Shown in pieces: positions 26,359-33,770 of a DNA stretch of 64,000 bases. The DNA is from Streptomyces sp. ISL-10 (GTDB lineage Bacteria; Actinomycetota; Actinomycetes; Streptomycetales; Streptomycetaceae): contig NZ_JAGGOJ010000035.1 of the NCBI RefSeq assembly GCF_018614575.1, forward strand, positions 91,006 to 155,005. Reading direction: 5' to 3'. The notes below the pieces were generated by a model. That model saw only the letters and a program-made list of their open reading frames with translations. It was not told where the DNA came from and searched no databases. Position numbers and translations under genes: made by a program. Every line of letters begins with the position of its first letter. Position 1 is the first letter of the stretch.

Positions 26359-27038
26359 TTGGCGGCCCGCTTCTCCTCAACGAGGGTCACGACGCACTCG
26401 ATGACCTGCTGGAGGGTGAGGTCGGTGGTGTCGACCTCGACCGCGTCGTCCGCCTTGGCGAGCGGGGACGTCTTGCGGCTGGAGTCGGCGGCGTCGCGCT
26501 TGATCAGCGCCTCGCGGGTGGCCGCGACGTCGGAGCCCTTGATCTCCCCGCTGCGGCGGGCGGCCCGCGCCTCGGGCGAGGCGGTCAGGAAGATCTTCAG
26601 GTCCGCGTCGGGGAGGACGGTGGTGCCGATGTCGCGTCCCTCGACGACGATGCCCTTCTCGGCGCTCGTGGCGATGGACCGCTGCAGCTCGGTGATCCGG
26701 GTGCGCACCTCGGGCACGGCGCTCACGGCGCTGACCTTGGAGGTGACCTCCTGTGTACGGATGGGGCCGGCGGCGTCGAGACCGTCGACGGTGATGGCGG
26801 GCGCGGCCGGATCGGTGCCGGACTCGATGACGGGCTTGCCGGCGGCACTCGCGATGGCGGCGGGGTCGGCGACGTCGATGCCGTTGTTGATCATCCACCA
26901 GGTGATGGCGCGGTACTGGGCGCCGGTGTCGAGGTAGCTGAGCCCCAGCGCGGAGGCGACGGCCTTGGAGGTGCTCGACTTGCCCGTGCCGGAGGGGCCA
27001 TCGATGGCGACGATCACGGATTCCACGGTGTCGGACAC
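26355..27038 (-). CDS. cmk: Cytidylate kinase
   Basis: A 227-residue kinase that phosphorylates CMP/dCMP with ATP. The Walker A motif DGPSGTGKSSTSK lies near residue 14, followed by YLDTGAQYRAITWW (NMP binding). RDIGTTVLPDADLKIFLTAS and ARAARRSGE are the characteristic central motifs. The GTG used here gives MSDTVESVIV; a second in-frame GTG four codons on is also spaced suitably from AAAGG. The stop overlaps the plsC start. The upstream tyrA gene is separated by about 215 bases in which I see no gene. Confidence 0.95.
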   Translation of the reverse strand: MSDTVESVIVAIDGPSGTGKSSTSKAVASALGLSYLDTGAQYRAITWWMINNGIDVADPAAIASAAGKPVIESGTDPAAPAITVDGLDAAGPIRTQEVTSKVSAVSAVPEVRTRITELQRSIATSAEKGIVVEGRDIGTTVLPDADLKIFLTASPEARAARRSGEIKGSDVAATREALIKRDAADSSRKTSPLAKADDAVEVDTTDLTLQQVIECVVTLVEEKRAAK

Positions 27039-27255
27039 CTTTCAGCTCGCGGGAGAGGGCGGCGGGACTGCCGGGGGCCCTGCCACAAGGTTACCGAGTG
27101 CCGAGCGGCCTCTTTACCCACCCGTGGGGGGCGGAGGGCGGGGGGCGGGGCGTCGGCGGGCCGGACCGACCGGAGGCCGTGCGCCATGCACCGTCCGGAC
27201 CGCCCCTGCACCCGTGTGCGGCCCGGTGCAGGGCCCCGTACCGGCGGCGAAGGCG

Positions 27256-28341
27256 CTATTGGCGCAGAGCCCAGCCGCGTTCGCGCAGGGACGCGCTGAG
27301 GACCTGGGCCGCCGCCGGTTCCACCATGAGCTGGACCACGCCCGCCTGCTGGCCCGTCGCGTGTTCGATGCGGACGTCCTCGATGTTGACGCCCACCCGG
27401 CCGGCATCCGCGAAGATGCGGGCGAGTTCGCCCGGCTGGTCGCTGATCAGGACCGCGACGACCTCGTACGCGGCCGGCGCCGCGCCGTGTTTGCCGGGGA
27501 CGCGGGCGCGGCCGGCGTTGCCGCGGCGCAGCACGTCCTCGATGCCCTGCACCCCGGTACGGCGTTTGGACTCGTCCGCGGCCTGCAGCGCCCGCAGCGA
27601 CTGGACCGTCTCCTCCAGGTCCGCGGCGACGCCGGCCAGCACGTCGGCCACCGGGCCGGGGTTCGCCGACAGGATGTCCACCCACATCCGCGGGTCGGAC
27701 GCCGCGATCCGGGTCACGTCGCGGATGCCCTGGCCGCACAGCCGTACCGCGGTGTCGTCGGCCTCCTCCAGGCGGGCCGCGACCATCGAGGAGATGAGCT
27801 GCGGGGTGTGCGAGACGAGGGCGACGGCGCGGTCGTGGGCGTCGGCGTCCATCACCACGGGAACGGCCCGGCACAGCGCGACCAGTTCGAGCGCGAGGTT
27901 GAGCACCTCGGTGTGGGTGTCGCGGGTGGGCGTCAGCACCCACGGCCGGCCCTCGAAGAGATCGGCGGTGGCCGCCAGCGGTCCGGAGCGCTCCTTGCCG
28001 GACATCGGGTGTGAGCCGATGTACGACGACAGGTCCACGCCCAGCGCCTCCAGCTCGCGGCGGGGTCCGCCCTTGACGCTGGCGACGTCGAGGTAGCCGC
28101 GGGCGAGGTCCGCCTGCATCGCCTCGGCGAGAGCCGTGGCGACGTGCGCGGGAGGCACGGCCACGACGGCGAGATCCACCCGCCCCTCGGGCGACTCGTC
28201 CGTGCCCGCGCCGAGCGCGGCGGCCGTACGGGCCTGCGCCGCGTCGTGGTCGACGAGATGCACGTGGACACCGCGCCCCGCGAGGGCGAGCGCGGCGGAC
28301 GTACCGATCAGTCCTGTTCCGATGACGAGCGCGGTTCTCAC
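27256..28341 (-). CDS. tyrA: Prephenate dehydrogenase with C-terminal ACT domain
   Basis: A 361-residue oxidoreductase of tyrosine synthesis. The N-terminal Rossmann motif is GTGLIGTSAAL. The substrate-binding block IGSHPMSGKERSG carries the conserved His and Ser. The helical C-domain includes LVSHTPQLISSMVAA. Residues from about 285 (YEVVAVLISDQPGELARIFA) form an ACT domain, the usual site of feedback control by tyrosine. The start codon is GTG. The gene is divergent from the small DUF952 gene and is probably expressed alone. Confidence 0.93.
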   Translation of the reverse strand: MRTALVIGTGLIGTSAALALAGRGVHVHLVDHDAAQARTAAALGAGTDESPEGRVDLAVVAVPPAHVATALAEAMQADLARGYLDVASVKGGPRRELEALGVDLSSYIGSHPMSGKERSGPLAATADLFEGRPWVLTPTRDTHTEVLNLALELVALCRAVPVVMDADAHDRAVALVSHTPQLISSMVAARLEEADDTAVRLCGQGIRDVTRIAASDPRMWVDILSANPGPVADVLAGVAADLEETVQSLRALQAADESKRRTGVQGIEDVLRRGNAGRARVPGKHGAAPAAYEVVAVLISDQPGELARIFADAGRVGVNIEDVRIEHATGQQAGVVQLMVEPAAAQVLSASLRERGWALRQ

Positions 28342-28486
28342 TGGGCCATGTCCTTGCGGTGTCCTTGCCTGGGTGACGCGGAGCGGGCTGCGACTTCTTC
28401 GTTCAGCCTAGTCAGCCCACGCGCGCCGGGCCGCGACGCCCGGTCCGCGAGACGGCTCGGGCAGCGGCCTGCGCTACAACTGGCGC

Positions 28487-28819
28487 ATGCTCCTTCATGT
28501 CGTGCCCGCCGAGGAATGGACCGCCGACGCCGCCGGTCCCTACGCCCCGGCCTCCCTGGCCTCCGAGGGCTTCGTGCACTGCTCCGCGGACGAGTCCGCC
28601 GCGCTCGCCGTCGCGAACGGCCCGTACCGCGCCGTGGAGCACCTGCTGGTGCTGGTGATCGACGAGTCGCTGCTCACCGCCGAGGTCCGCTGGGAGGGTT
28701 TGCGGGACACGCTCTTCCCACATGTGTACGGACCGGTCGAACGGGCATCCGTGACCGCGGTGCTCGCGGTACGGCGCGACGCGGACGGTCACGCACGGGA
28801 GCTGACGCCCCGGGTCTGA
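28487..28819 (+). CDS. DUF952-family protein
   Basis: A 110-residue protein that fits DUF952 over its length: HVVPAEEW at the start, YAPASLASEGFVHCS, then LVLVIDESLLTAEVRWEG and the near-terminal FPHVYGPVERASV. I recall that DUF952 has been placed in the ADP-ribosyltransferase-like superfamily, so an NAD- or RNA-related activity is conceivable, but no activity is established. A -10-like TACAAC ends five bases before the ATG and there is no ribosome site, which suggests a leaderless mRNA. It is close to an ADP-ribosylglycohydrolase and NAD salvage genes. Confidence 0.88.
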   Translation: MLLHVVPAEEWTADAAGPYAPASLASEGFVHCSADESAALAVANGPYRAVEHLLVLVIDESLLTAEVRWEGLRDTLFPHVYGPVERASVTAVLAVRRDADGHARELTPRV

Positions 28820-28955
28820 TCGCCGTACCCGCCGATCGCTGGGCCGGGGGACGGACACCCTCTGCGCGGTTGCTTCACCGGCCGTGCGGGGAACGTCAGG
28901 ATGCTGGTGCCCCGGGTGGTCGGGGCGATGAGCGCCCCGAACGAGGGAGAATGGC

Positions 28956-29381
28956 ATGGACACGCGCCGAAGGTCGGTCCTGGCGGCGGGAGCAGCGGGA
29001 GCGGCCGCGCTGGTGACGGGCTGCGGGGACGGCGACGGGGGTGACGCGCCCGCCACGCAGACACCCACCGACGGGGACACGGCGTCGCCGCCCGGCGAGG
29101 AGCTCGCGAGGACGGCGGACATCCCGGTCGGCGGCGGAACGATCTTCAAGGAGCAGGAGGTCGTGGTGACCCAGCCGACGGCGGGACAGTTCAAGGCGTT
29201 CTCCGCGATCTGCACGCACCAGCGGTGCACGGTCGGCTCGGTCAGCGACGGTCTCATCAACTGCCCTTGCCACGGCAGCAAGTTCCGCATCGAGGACGCC
29301 TCGGTCGCGGCGGGCCCGGCGACCAGGCCGCTGCCGGCGAAGCGGATCACGGTCTCGGGGGACTCCATCCTGCTGGCATGA
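28956..29381 (+). CDS. Rieske [2Fe-2S] lipoprotein
   Basis: A 141-residue exported protein. The N-terminus has a twin arginine (TRRRSVLAAG) and a lipobox (LVTGC), so Tat export and lipid anchoring are expected. A Ser/Thr/Asp/Pro linker leads to a Rieske domain with both cluster ligand motifs, CTHQRC and CPCHGSKF, in the correct order and spacing. It resembles the small stand-alone Rieske proteins of actinobacteria, which are probably electron carriers outside the membrane. The start has GGGAGAATGGC upstream. It is followed within 31 bases by the nucleotidyltransferase gene. Confidence 0.92.
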   Translation: MDTRRRSVLAAGAAGAAALVTGCGDGDGGDAPATQTPTDGDTASPPGEELARTADIPVGGGTIFKEQEVVVTQPTAGQFKAFSAICTHQRCTVGSVSDGLINCPCHGSKFRIEDASVAAGPATRPLPAKRITVSGDSILLA

Positions 29382-29411
29382 CTGTCGGAGCCGTGCCATA
29401 GCCTCGCGCGC

Positions 29412-30092
29412 ATGACTCCCGAGACGCTCGTCCGCGACCACACGATCTACTCCTGTGTCATGGGGTCGCGGGCGTTCGGGCTGGCGACGGAGTCGAGCGA
29501 CACCGACCGCCGCGGGGTCTTCCTCGCCCCGACCGCGCTGTACTGGCGTTTTGCCAAGCCGCCGACGCACGTCGAGGGCCCGGAGGAGGAGCGGTTCTCG
29601 TGGGAGCTGGAGAGGTTCCTCGAACTGGCCCTGCGCGCCAACCCGAACATTCTGGAGTGCCTGCACTCGCCGCTCGTCGAACAGGTCGACGACGCGGGCC
29701 GCGAACTGCTCTCCCTGCGCGGAGCGTTCCTGTCGCGCCTGGCGCACGGGACGTTCGTGCGGTACGCGGACGGGCAGCGCAGGAAACTGGAGGCGGACGT
29801 GCGGCAGCACGGCGCGCCCCGCTGGAAGCACGCGATGCACCTTCTCCGGCTGCTCGCCAGCTGCCGCGACCTGCTGCGCACAGGCGAGCTGGTGATCGAC
29901 GTGGGCGCGGACCGGGACCGGCTCCTGGAGGTCAAGCGGGGCGAGGTGCCGTGGGAGCGGGTGGAGTCGTGGATGACCCGCCTGTCCGAGGAGGCCGACT
30001 CGGCGGCGCACGCCACCCCGCTGCCGCCGGAGCCGGACCGGGCACGGGTGGAGGACTTCCTGGTGCGGGTCCGGAGGGCGTCAGCGCGGTGA
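29412..30092 (+). CDS. Predicted nucleotidyltransferase (COG3541, YcgL-type)
   Basis: A 226-residue member of the polymerase-beta-like nucleotidyltransferases. The catalytic loop GSRAFGLATESSDTDRRGV has the GSR/SDxD metal-binding pattern. The rest is mainly helical, with HLLRLLASCRDLLRTGEL and the conserved LLEVKRGEVPWE. COG3541 proteins have no settled substrate; they have been noted near RNA-repair and NAD-related genes. The ATG has CATAGC about 10 bases upstream and no clear ribosome site, so leaderless expression is likely. It is convergent with the ADP-ribosylglycohydrolase gene. Confidence 0.85.
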   Translation: MTPETLVRDHTIYSCVMGSRAFGLATESSDTDRRGVFLAPTALYWRFAKPPTHVEGPEEERFSWELERFLELALRANPNILECLHSPLVEQVDDAGRELLSLRGAFLSRLAHGTFVRYADGQRRKLEADVRQHGAPRWKHAMHLLRLLASCRDLLRTGELVIDVGADRDRLLEVKRGEVPWERVESWMTRLSEEADSAAHATPLPPEPDRARVEDFLVRVRRASAR

Positions 30093-30194
30093 GACGACAT
30101 TCAGCCCGGCGCGGGCCGCGCATTCGGCTTGGCGCTTGTCGTAGGTGACGAACGCGTCCACGGCGCTGCCCAGTTGCGCCGCCGCGACGGTCAT
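30081..30194 (-). pseudogene. C-terminal remnant of a PIN-domain (VapC-like) gene
   Basis: A 37-codon frame reads MTVAAAQLGSAVDAFVTYDK and ends AARAGLNVVSPR. This matches the last strand-helix-strand of VapC-type PIN ribonucleases, including the conserved Asp region DAFVTYDKRQ. The rest of the domain and any antitoxin are absent. It starts exactly at an ATGA overlap with the ADP-ribosylglycohydrolase stop and runs 12 bases into the end of the convergent nucleotidyltransferase gene. I read it as a toxin fragment left by deletion. Confidence 0.5.
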
Positions 30195-31201
30195 GCATCC
30201 CAGAGCTCACCCAGCGCCACCAACTCCTCCCGGTATTCGATCCGCTCCGCCCACTGGGCCGGCCATGCGTCCGCGCCCAGGTGCGCCCCCGCGAACGCGC
30301 CCGTCAGGCAGGCGAGCGAGTCCGAGTCGCCCTTGGTGCAGGCGGCGCGGCGCAGAGCGGTCACCGGGTTCTCGGGGAACATCAGGAAGCACAGCAGGGA
30401 CGTCGCCAGTGCCTCCTCCGCGATCCAGCCGTCGCCCGTGGCCAGGCACGGGTCCAGCTCCGGTTCGGGTGAGCGCAGGGCGGCCGCCACCCGTTCGAGT
30501 ATCTGCAGGCACTCGTCCCAGCCGCGGGCGATGAAGGCCTCGGGTGTCGGGTCATGGCTGTACGTCCACAGGTTGCCGAGCCAGCGCTCGTGGTAGCGGC
30601 CGCGGTTGTCGTACGCGTACGAACGCAGCCGGCCGACCAGGCCGGTGGGCTCCGCGCCCTGGGCCAGCAGCTGGACCGCGTGCGCTGTCAGGTCGCTCGC
30701 CGCGAGCGCCGTGGGGTGCCCGTGGGTGAGCGCGGACTGCAGCTGGGCGGCGCCCGCGCGCTGCTCCGCGCTCAGGCCGGGCGCGAGTCCGACCGGGGCG
30801 ACCCGCATGTTGGCGCCGCAGCCCTTGGAGTCGATCTGGCTCGCCTCCTGCCACGGTCGGTCGCCGTCCAGCTTCCGGCAGGCGACCATGCAGGTGCGAC
30901 CGGGAGCCCGGTTGTTGTCCGGCGAGTGGTACCAGTCGACGAACTCCTCGCGCAGCGGGCGCAGCAGCCGGGAGCCGACGAGCAGCCCGCGCTCCATGGC
31001 GGTGCGCAGGGCCCGGCCGAGTGCGAGCGTCATCTGGGTGTCGTCGGTGACGAAGGCGGGCTCGGGCAGTTCCATCTCCCGCCACGGTCCGCACTTGGAC
31101 AGGATCGAGGGCACGTCGTTGAACTCGGTGGGGAAGCCCAGCGCGTCCCCGAGCGCCAGGCCGACGAGTGAACCCGTGGCGGCCCGCTTCGCGGTGGTCA
31201 T
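30191..31201 (-). CDS. ADP-ribosylglycohydrolase family protein
   Basis: A 336-residue DraG/ARH-type hydrolase. Metal-binding motifs are all present: GLALGDALGFPTEF near the start, VTDDTQMTLALGRAL (TDDT), and the C-terminal KGDSDSLACLTGAFAGAHLG (the GDxDS pair that binds two Mg ions). Family enzymes remove ADP-ribose from proteins or nucleic acids, or cleave ADP-ribose-like conjugates. The ATG overlaps the stop of the NrtR-like gene (ATGA), making this the last gene of the pnuC-nadR-nrtR unit. Its product, ADP-ribose, is a known ligand of NrtR regulators. Confidence 0.92.
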   Translation of the reverse strand: MTTAKRAATGSLVGLALGDALGFPTEFNDVPSILSKCGPWREMELPEPAFVTDDTQMTLALGRALRTAMERGLLVGSRLLRPLREEFVDWYHSPDNNRAPGRTCMVACRKLDGDRPWQEASQIDSKGCGANMRVAPVGLAPGLSAEQRAGAAQLQSALTHGHPTALAASDLTAHAVQLLAQGAEPTGLVGRLRSYAYDNRGRYHERWLGNLWTYSHDPTPEAFIARGWDECLQILERVAAALRSPEPELDPCLATGDGWIAEEALATSLLCFLMFPENPVTALRRAACTKGDSDSLACLTGAFAGAHLGADAWPAQWAERIEYREELVALGELWDA

Positions 31202-31917
31202 GGCTGCCGTCCTTCCGGTCGCATGAGTGGTGGGTGCAGTGCCGACGCGCTGCCCGCCCGGTAGAGGGCGGCCGGCTTGCCCCGGCCGCCGGTGCGGCGC
31301 GGTCCGCCCTCGACGGCCTCGACGAAGCCGGGGGTGGCGAGGACCTTGCGCCGGAAGTTGGGCCGGTCGAGCTCGACGCCCCAGACCGTCTCGTACACCT
31401 GCCGCAGTTCGCCGAGCGTGAAGCGAGGAGGGCAGAAGGCGGTGGCCAGGCAGGTGTACTCGAGCTTGGCGCCGATCCGGTCGTGGGCGTCGGCGAGGAT
31501 GCGGTCGTGGTCGAAGGCGAGGCGCGTGGCCCGGCCCAGGGGCGTCCAGCGTGCGCGGGCCGCGTCGCCTCCGCCGCGCGGTTCGGGCAGATCCGGTAGG
31601 AGTGCGGTGAACGCCACGGAGACGACACGCATGCGGGGGTCGCGGTCCGGTTCGCTGTAGGTGCGCAGCTGTTCCAGGTGCAGACCGGCCGCGGTGCGCT
31701 CGGACAGACCGGTCTCCTCGGCCAGTTCGCGGCGGGCGGCCGTCTCGGCGGACTCGTCGGGCAGGAGGAAGCCCCCCGGCAGTGCCCAGGCGCCTCGGTA
31801 GGGCTCCTGGCCGCGTTCGACGAGCAGGACGTGCAGCGCTCCCTCGCGGACGGTGAAGACGGCGAGGTCGACGGTGACGGCGAAGGGCGGGAAGGCACCC
31901 GGGTCGTAGCGCTGCAT
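31198..31917 (-). CDS. nrtR: Nudix-related transcriptional regulator, NrtR type
   Basis: A 239-residue protein. The N-terminal Nudix domain (AVTVDLAVFTVREGALHVLL) keeps an intact Nudix box, GFLLPDESAETAARRELAEE. The C-terminal winged helix (PPRFTLGELRQVYETVWG, DRPNFRRKVLATPGFVEA) is the part that separates NrtR from plain hydrolases. NrtR represses NAD synthesis and salvage genes and is released by ADP-ribose-type ligands. Because the Nudix residues are intact, it may also hydrolyse ADP-ribose. The start overlaps the nadR stop by one base (TGATG). The operator candidate upstream of pnuC would make it autoregulatory. Confidence 0.88.
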   Translation of the reverse strand: MQRYDPGAFPPFAVTVDLAVFTVREGALHVLLVERGQEPYRGAWALPGGFLLPDESAETAARRELAEETGLSERTAAGLHLEQLRTYSEPDRDPRMRVVSVAFTALLPDLPEPRGGGDAARARWTPLGRATRLAFDHDRILADAHDRIGAKLEYTCLATAFCPPRFTLGELRQVYETVWGVELDRPNFRRKVLATPGFVEAVEGGPRRTGGRGKPAALYRAGSASALHPPLMRPEGRQP

Positions 31918-32987
31918 CAGCGGCGCTCCGGCAGGGGGTCGGCGAAGTGCGGGCCCTCGTCGATCAGCGCGTCCACGGCGGCGACGGCCCGTGCGAGGCG
32001 CTGCTCGTGCGGTCCGGTGAGCTCGACCGTACGGCGGCCGGTGCGGGCCAGTTCCTCGCGGAAGCGGCCGGTCATCCAGGGGCGCAGATGCTCGCCGTCG
32101 CGCAGGCCGTCGTCCTCGAAGGCGACGCCCTCGTGGTCGGTGAGCAGCCACAGGTGCTGGGTGCGGGGTTCCGGGGCGGCGGGGTAGGGGCCGCCCATGT
32201 ACCGCTCGTGCCAGATCGTCGTCGCGAAGGCGTCGGTGTCGCAGAAGAGCACTGGGGAGCCGGTGCGCGCGGCCTCCTCCTCCAGCTCGGCCTGGCGGCG
32301 GGCGATCAGCGGGAACTCCTCGGAGGCGAACGTGACGTCCGACCACTCCGCCCCGGGCCGTGCGGCACGCAGCACGGCGAGTTTGCGTTCGCTGAACTCC
32401 CGCCCGTACTCGGGCACGTACCGCGTCCGCGCCCACACACCGCCGCGCCCCCGGTAGTGCTCGGCGAGCGCCGCCGCCATCGTCGTGGTGCCGGTGGACT
32501 CGGCGCCGACGACGACCACGCGGCGGGCGAGGGCGGCGCGCACGGGCGACTCCAGGAAGTCCCAGCAGCCGATCGGGTCGTTGCGCACGGCCGTCCCGGA
32601 GACGGGGTGGCGGATGCGGTCGGGATCGACGCACACGGAGACGGCGCCGAAGCGGCGGCCGAGTTCGCCGCCGTACGCCTCCGAGGTGAAGACCGCGTCC
32701 ACGGGCTCGGGCACGGCGGCGCGGAAGACGGCCATGTGGGCGTCCCGGACGGCGGGATCGGTGACATCCACCGGGATGTCGTCCATGGTTCCGACGACCC
32801 GCACCTCGGGGTGCACCTCGCGCATCCATGCGACACGGTCCGTGAGCGGGACGGACTCCACGGACGCCGCGCACACGAGCACGGTGAGCCGTCGGCAGCG
32901 GCCGGCCGCGGTGCGGACGAGATGGTGGTGGCCGGTGTGCGGCGGATAGAACTTGCCCAGCACCAGGCCGTGGCCGTAGCGGCTCAT
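31917..32987 (-). CDS. nadR: NadR-type NMN adenylyltransferase / ribosylnicotinamide kinase
   Basis: A 356-residue bifunctional enzyme. The N-terminal adenylyltransferase domain has LGKFYPPHTGHHHLV and, around residue 108, the ISGTAVR-like block HPVSGTAVRNDP. The C-terminal kinase domain starts at VVVVGAESTGTTTMAAALAE. Here the P-loop lysine expected from GxESxGKS is a Thr. It would phosphorylate nicotinamide riboside imported by PnuC and convert the NMN to NAD. No N-terminal HTH is present, so it is not a repressor. Its ATG overlaps the pnuC stop (ATGA). Confidence 0.9.
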   Translation of the reverse strand: MSRYGHGLVLGKFYPPHTGHHHLVRTAAGRCRRLTVLVCAASVESVPLTDRVAWMREVHPEVRVVGTMDDIPVDVTDPAVRDAHMAVFRAAVPEPVDAVFTSEAYGGELGRRFGAVSVCVDPDRIRHPVSGTAVRNDPIGCWDFLESPVRAALARRVVVVGAESTGTTTMAAALAEHYRGRGGVWARTRYVPEYGREFSERKLAVLRAARPGAEWSDVTFASEEFPLIARRQAELEEEAARTGSPVLFCDTDAFATTIWHERYMGGPYPAAPEPRTQHLWLLTDHEGVAFEDDGLRDGEHLRPWMTGRFREELARTGRRTVELTGPHEQRLARAVAAVDALIDEGPHFADPLPERR

Positions 32988-33646
32988 ACGGCCACCTCCA
33001 TGGGCCGTCCCCGTCCCGCGACCGCATCGCGCGACCAGTTGCGCAGGCCGATGACGCACAGCGTCATGAAGCCGATGTACAGCAGGGAGGTGAGGTAGAG
33101 CTCCTTGTACGCGTACAGCGGGATGTAGACGACATCGGCCGCGATCCACAGCCACCACGACTCCAGGCGCTTGCGGCACTGCCCGTAGGTCGCCGTCAGG
33201 GACAGGGCGGCGGTCAGCGCGTCCCAGAAGGGGACCGTCGAGTCGGTGGCGCGGTCGAGGAGGAGCGTGAGCACGAGGGTGCCCACCACCCCCGCCGTGA
33301 GCAGCCACCTCCACTCGGTGCGAGTGGTGCGCCGCACGGGCAGCGTGCCGGAACCTGGTCCACCCCCGTGGGTCCAGGTCCACCAGCCGTACACGGCGAG
33401 GGTGATGAAGACGACTTGCAGGCCGGCGTCGGCGTACAGGCCCGCCTGGGAGAAAAGCAGGATGAACAGCAGGTTGTTGGCGATGCCGACAGGCCAGTTG
33501 GCGATGTGCTGACGGGCGACGAGCCAGACGCAGAGCGCGCCGCTGCCGAAGCCGAGGACCTCCAAGGAGTCAATCCAGCTCACCGGGGTGCCGAGCGCGG
33601 TGAACAGCGGCTGCCGCAGGGGTTCGACGATGTCCGCGAGATTCAC
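32984..33646 (-). CDS. pnuC: Nicotinamide riboside transporter PnuC
   Basis: A 220-residue membrane protein with about seven hydrophobic segments. Family-typical stretches include WPVGIANNLLFILLFSQAGL, ADAGLQVVFITLAVYGWWTW and SWWLWIAADVVYIPLYAYKE, whose Trp and Asn line the substrate channel in PnuC structures. It moves nicotinamide riboside by facilitated diffusion, trapped by NadR kinase. The GTG lies six bases after AGGAGG. A perfect 17-bp inverted repeat begins just upstream of that ribosome site, so transcription of the whole salvage unit probably answers to NrtR. Confidence 0.93.
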   Translation of the reverse strand: MNLADIVEPLRQPLFTALGTPVSWIDSLEVLGFGSGALCVWLVARQHIANWPVGIANNLLFILLFSQAGLYADAGLQVVFITLAVYGWWTWTHGGGPGSGTLPVRRTTRTEWRWLLTAGVVGTLVLTLLLDRATDSTVPFWDALTAALSLTATYGQCRKRLESWWLWIAADVVYIPLYAYKELYLTSLLYIGFMTLCVIGLRNWSRDAVAGRGRPMEVAV

Positions 33647-33657
33647 GCCCGCCCTCC

Positions 33658-33680
33658 TTAATAGTCAGGTTGACTATAAA
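33658..33680 (-). promoter_or_regulatory. Candidate NrtR operator in front of pnuC
   Basis: ATAGTCAGGTTGACTAT is a perfect inverted repeat (seven-base arms, three-base centre), flanked by TTA and AAA that extend the symmetry by two more pairs. It lies 15-31 bases upstream of the pnuC GTG, immediately before AGGAGG, where binding would block transcription. NrtR sites are AT-rich palindromes of this size. The match to this specific regulator is inferred from the nrtR gene in the same operon. Confidence 0.65.
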
Positions 33681-33690
33681 GGTCGACCGG

Positions 33691-33742
33691 TGCGCGCCAC
33701 AAGAGAAAAAGAGAGCCCGCGACCGGCAACGGTCGCGGGCTC
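33691..33742 (-). terminator. Intrinsic terminator of the scp-rluB operon
   Basis: GAGCCCGCGACC and GGTCGCGGGCTC pair around GGCAAC. On the minus strand they are followed by TCTTTTTCTCTT. This is a classical hairpin plus T-tract, 29 bases past the rluB stop. Confidence 0.9.
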
Positions 33743-33770
33743 CTGGGCGGTTCGCCGTACTACAGCGGTC

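Noticed and set aside
27014..27943. 309-codon minus-strand frame across cmk and tyrA
   Set aside because: Its Arg/Gly/Pro-rich translation overlaps tyrA in another frame, and tyrA motifs are complete in the accepted frame.
33658..33680. Riboswitch leader for pnuC
   Set aside because: The gap before the start codon is too short, and the element is a simple palindrome next to the ribosome site, better explained as an operator.
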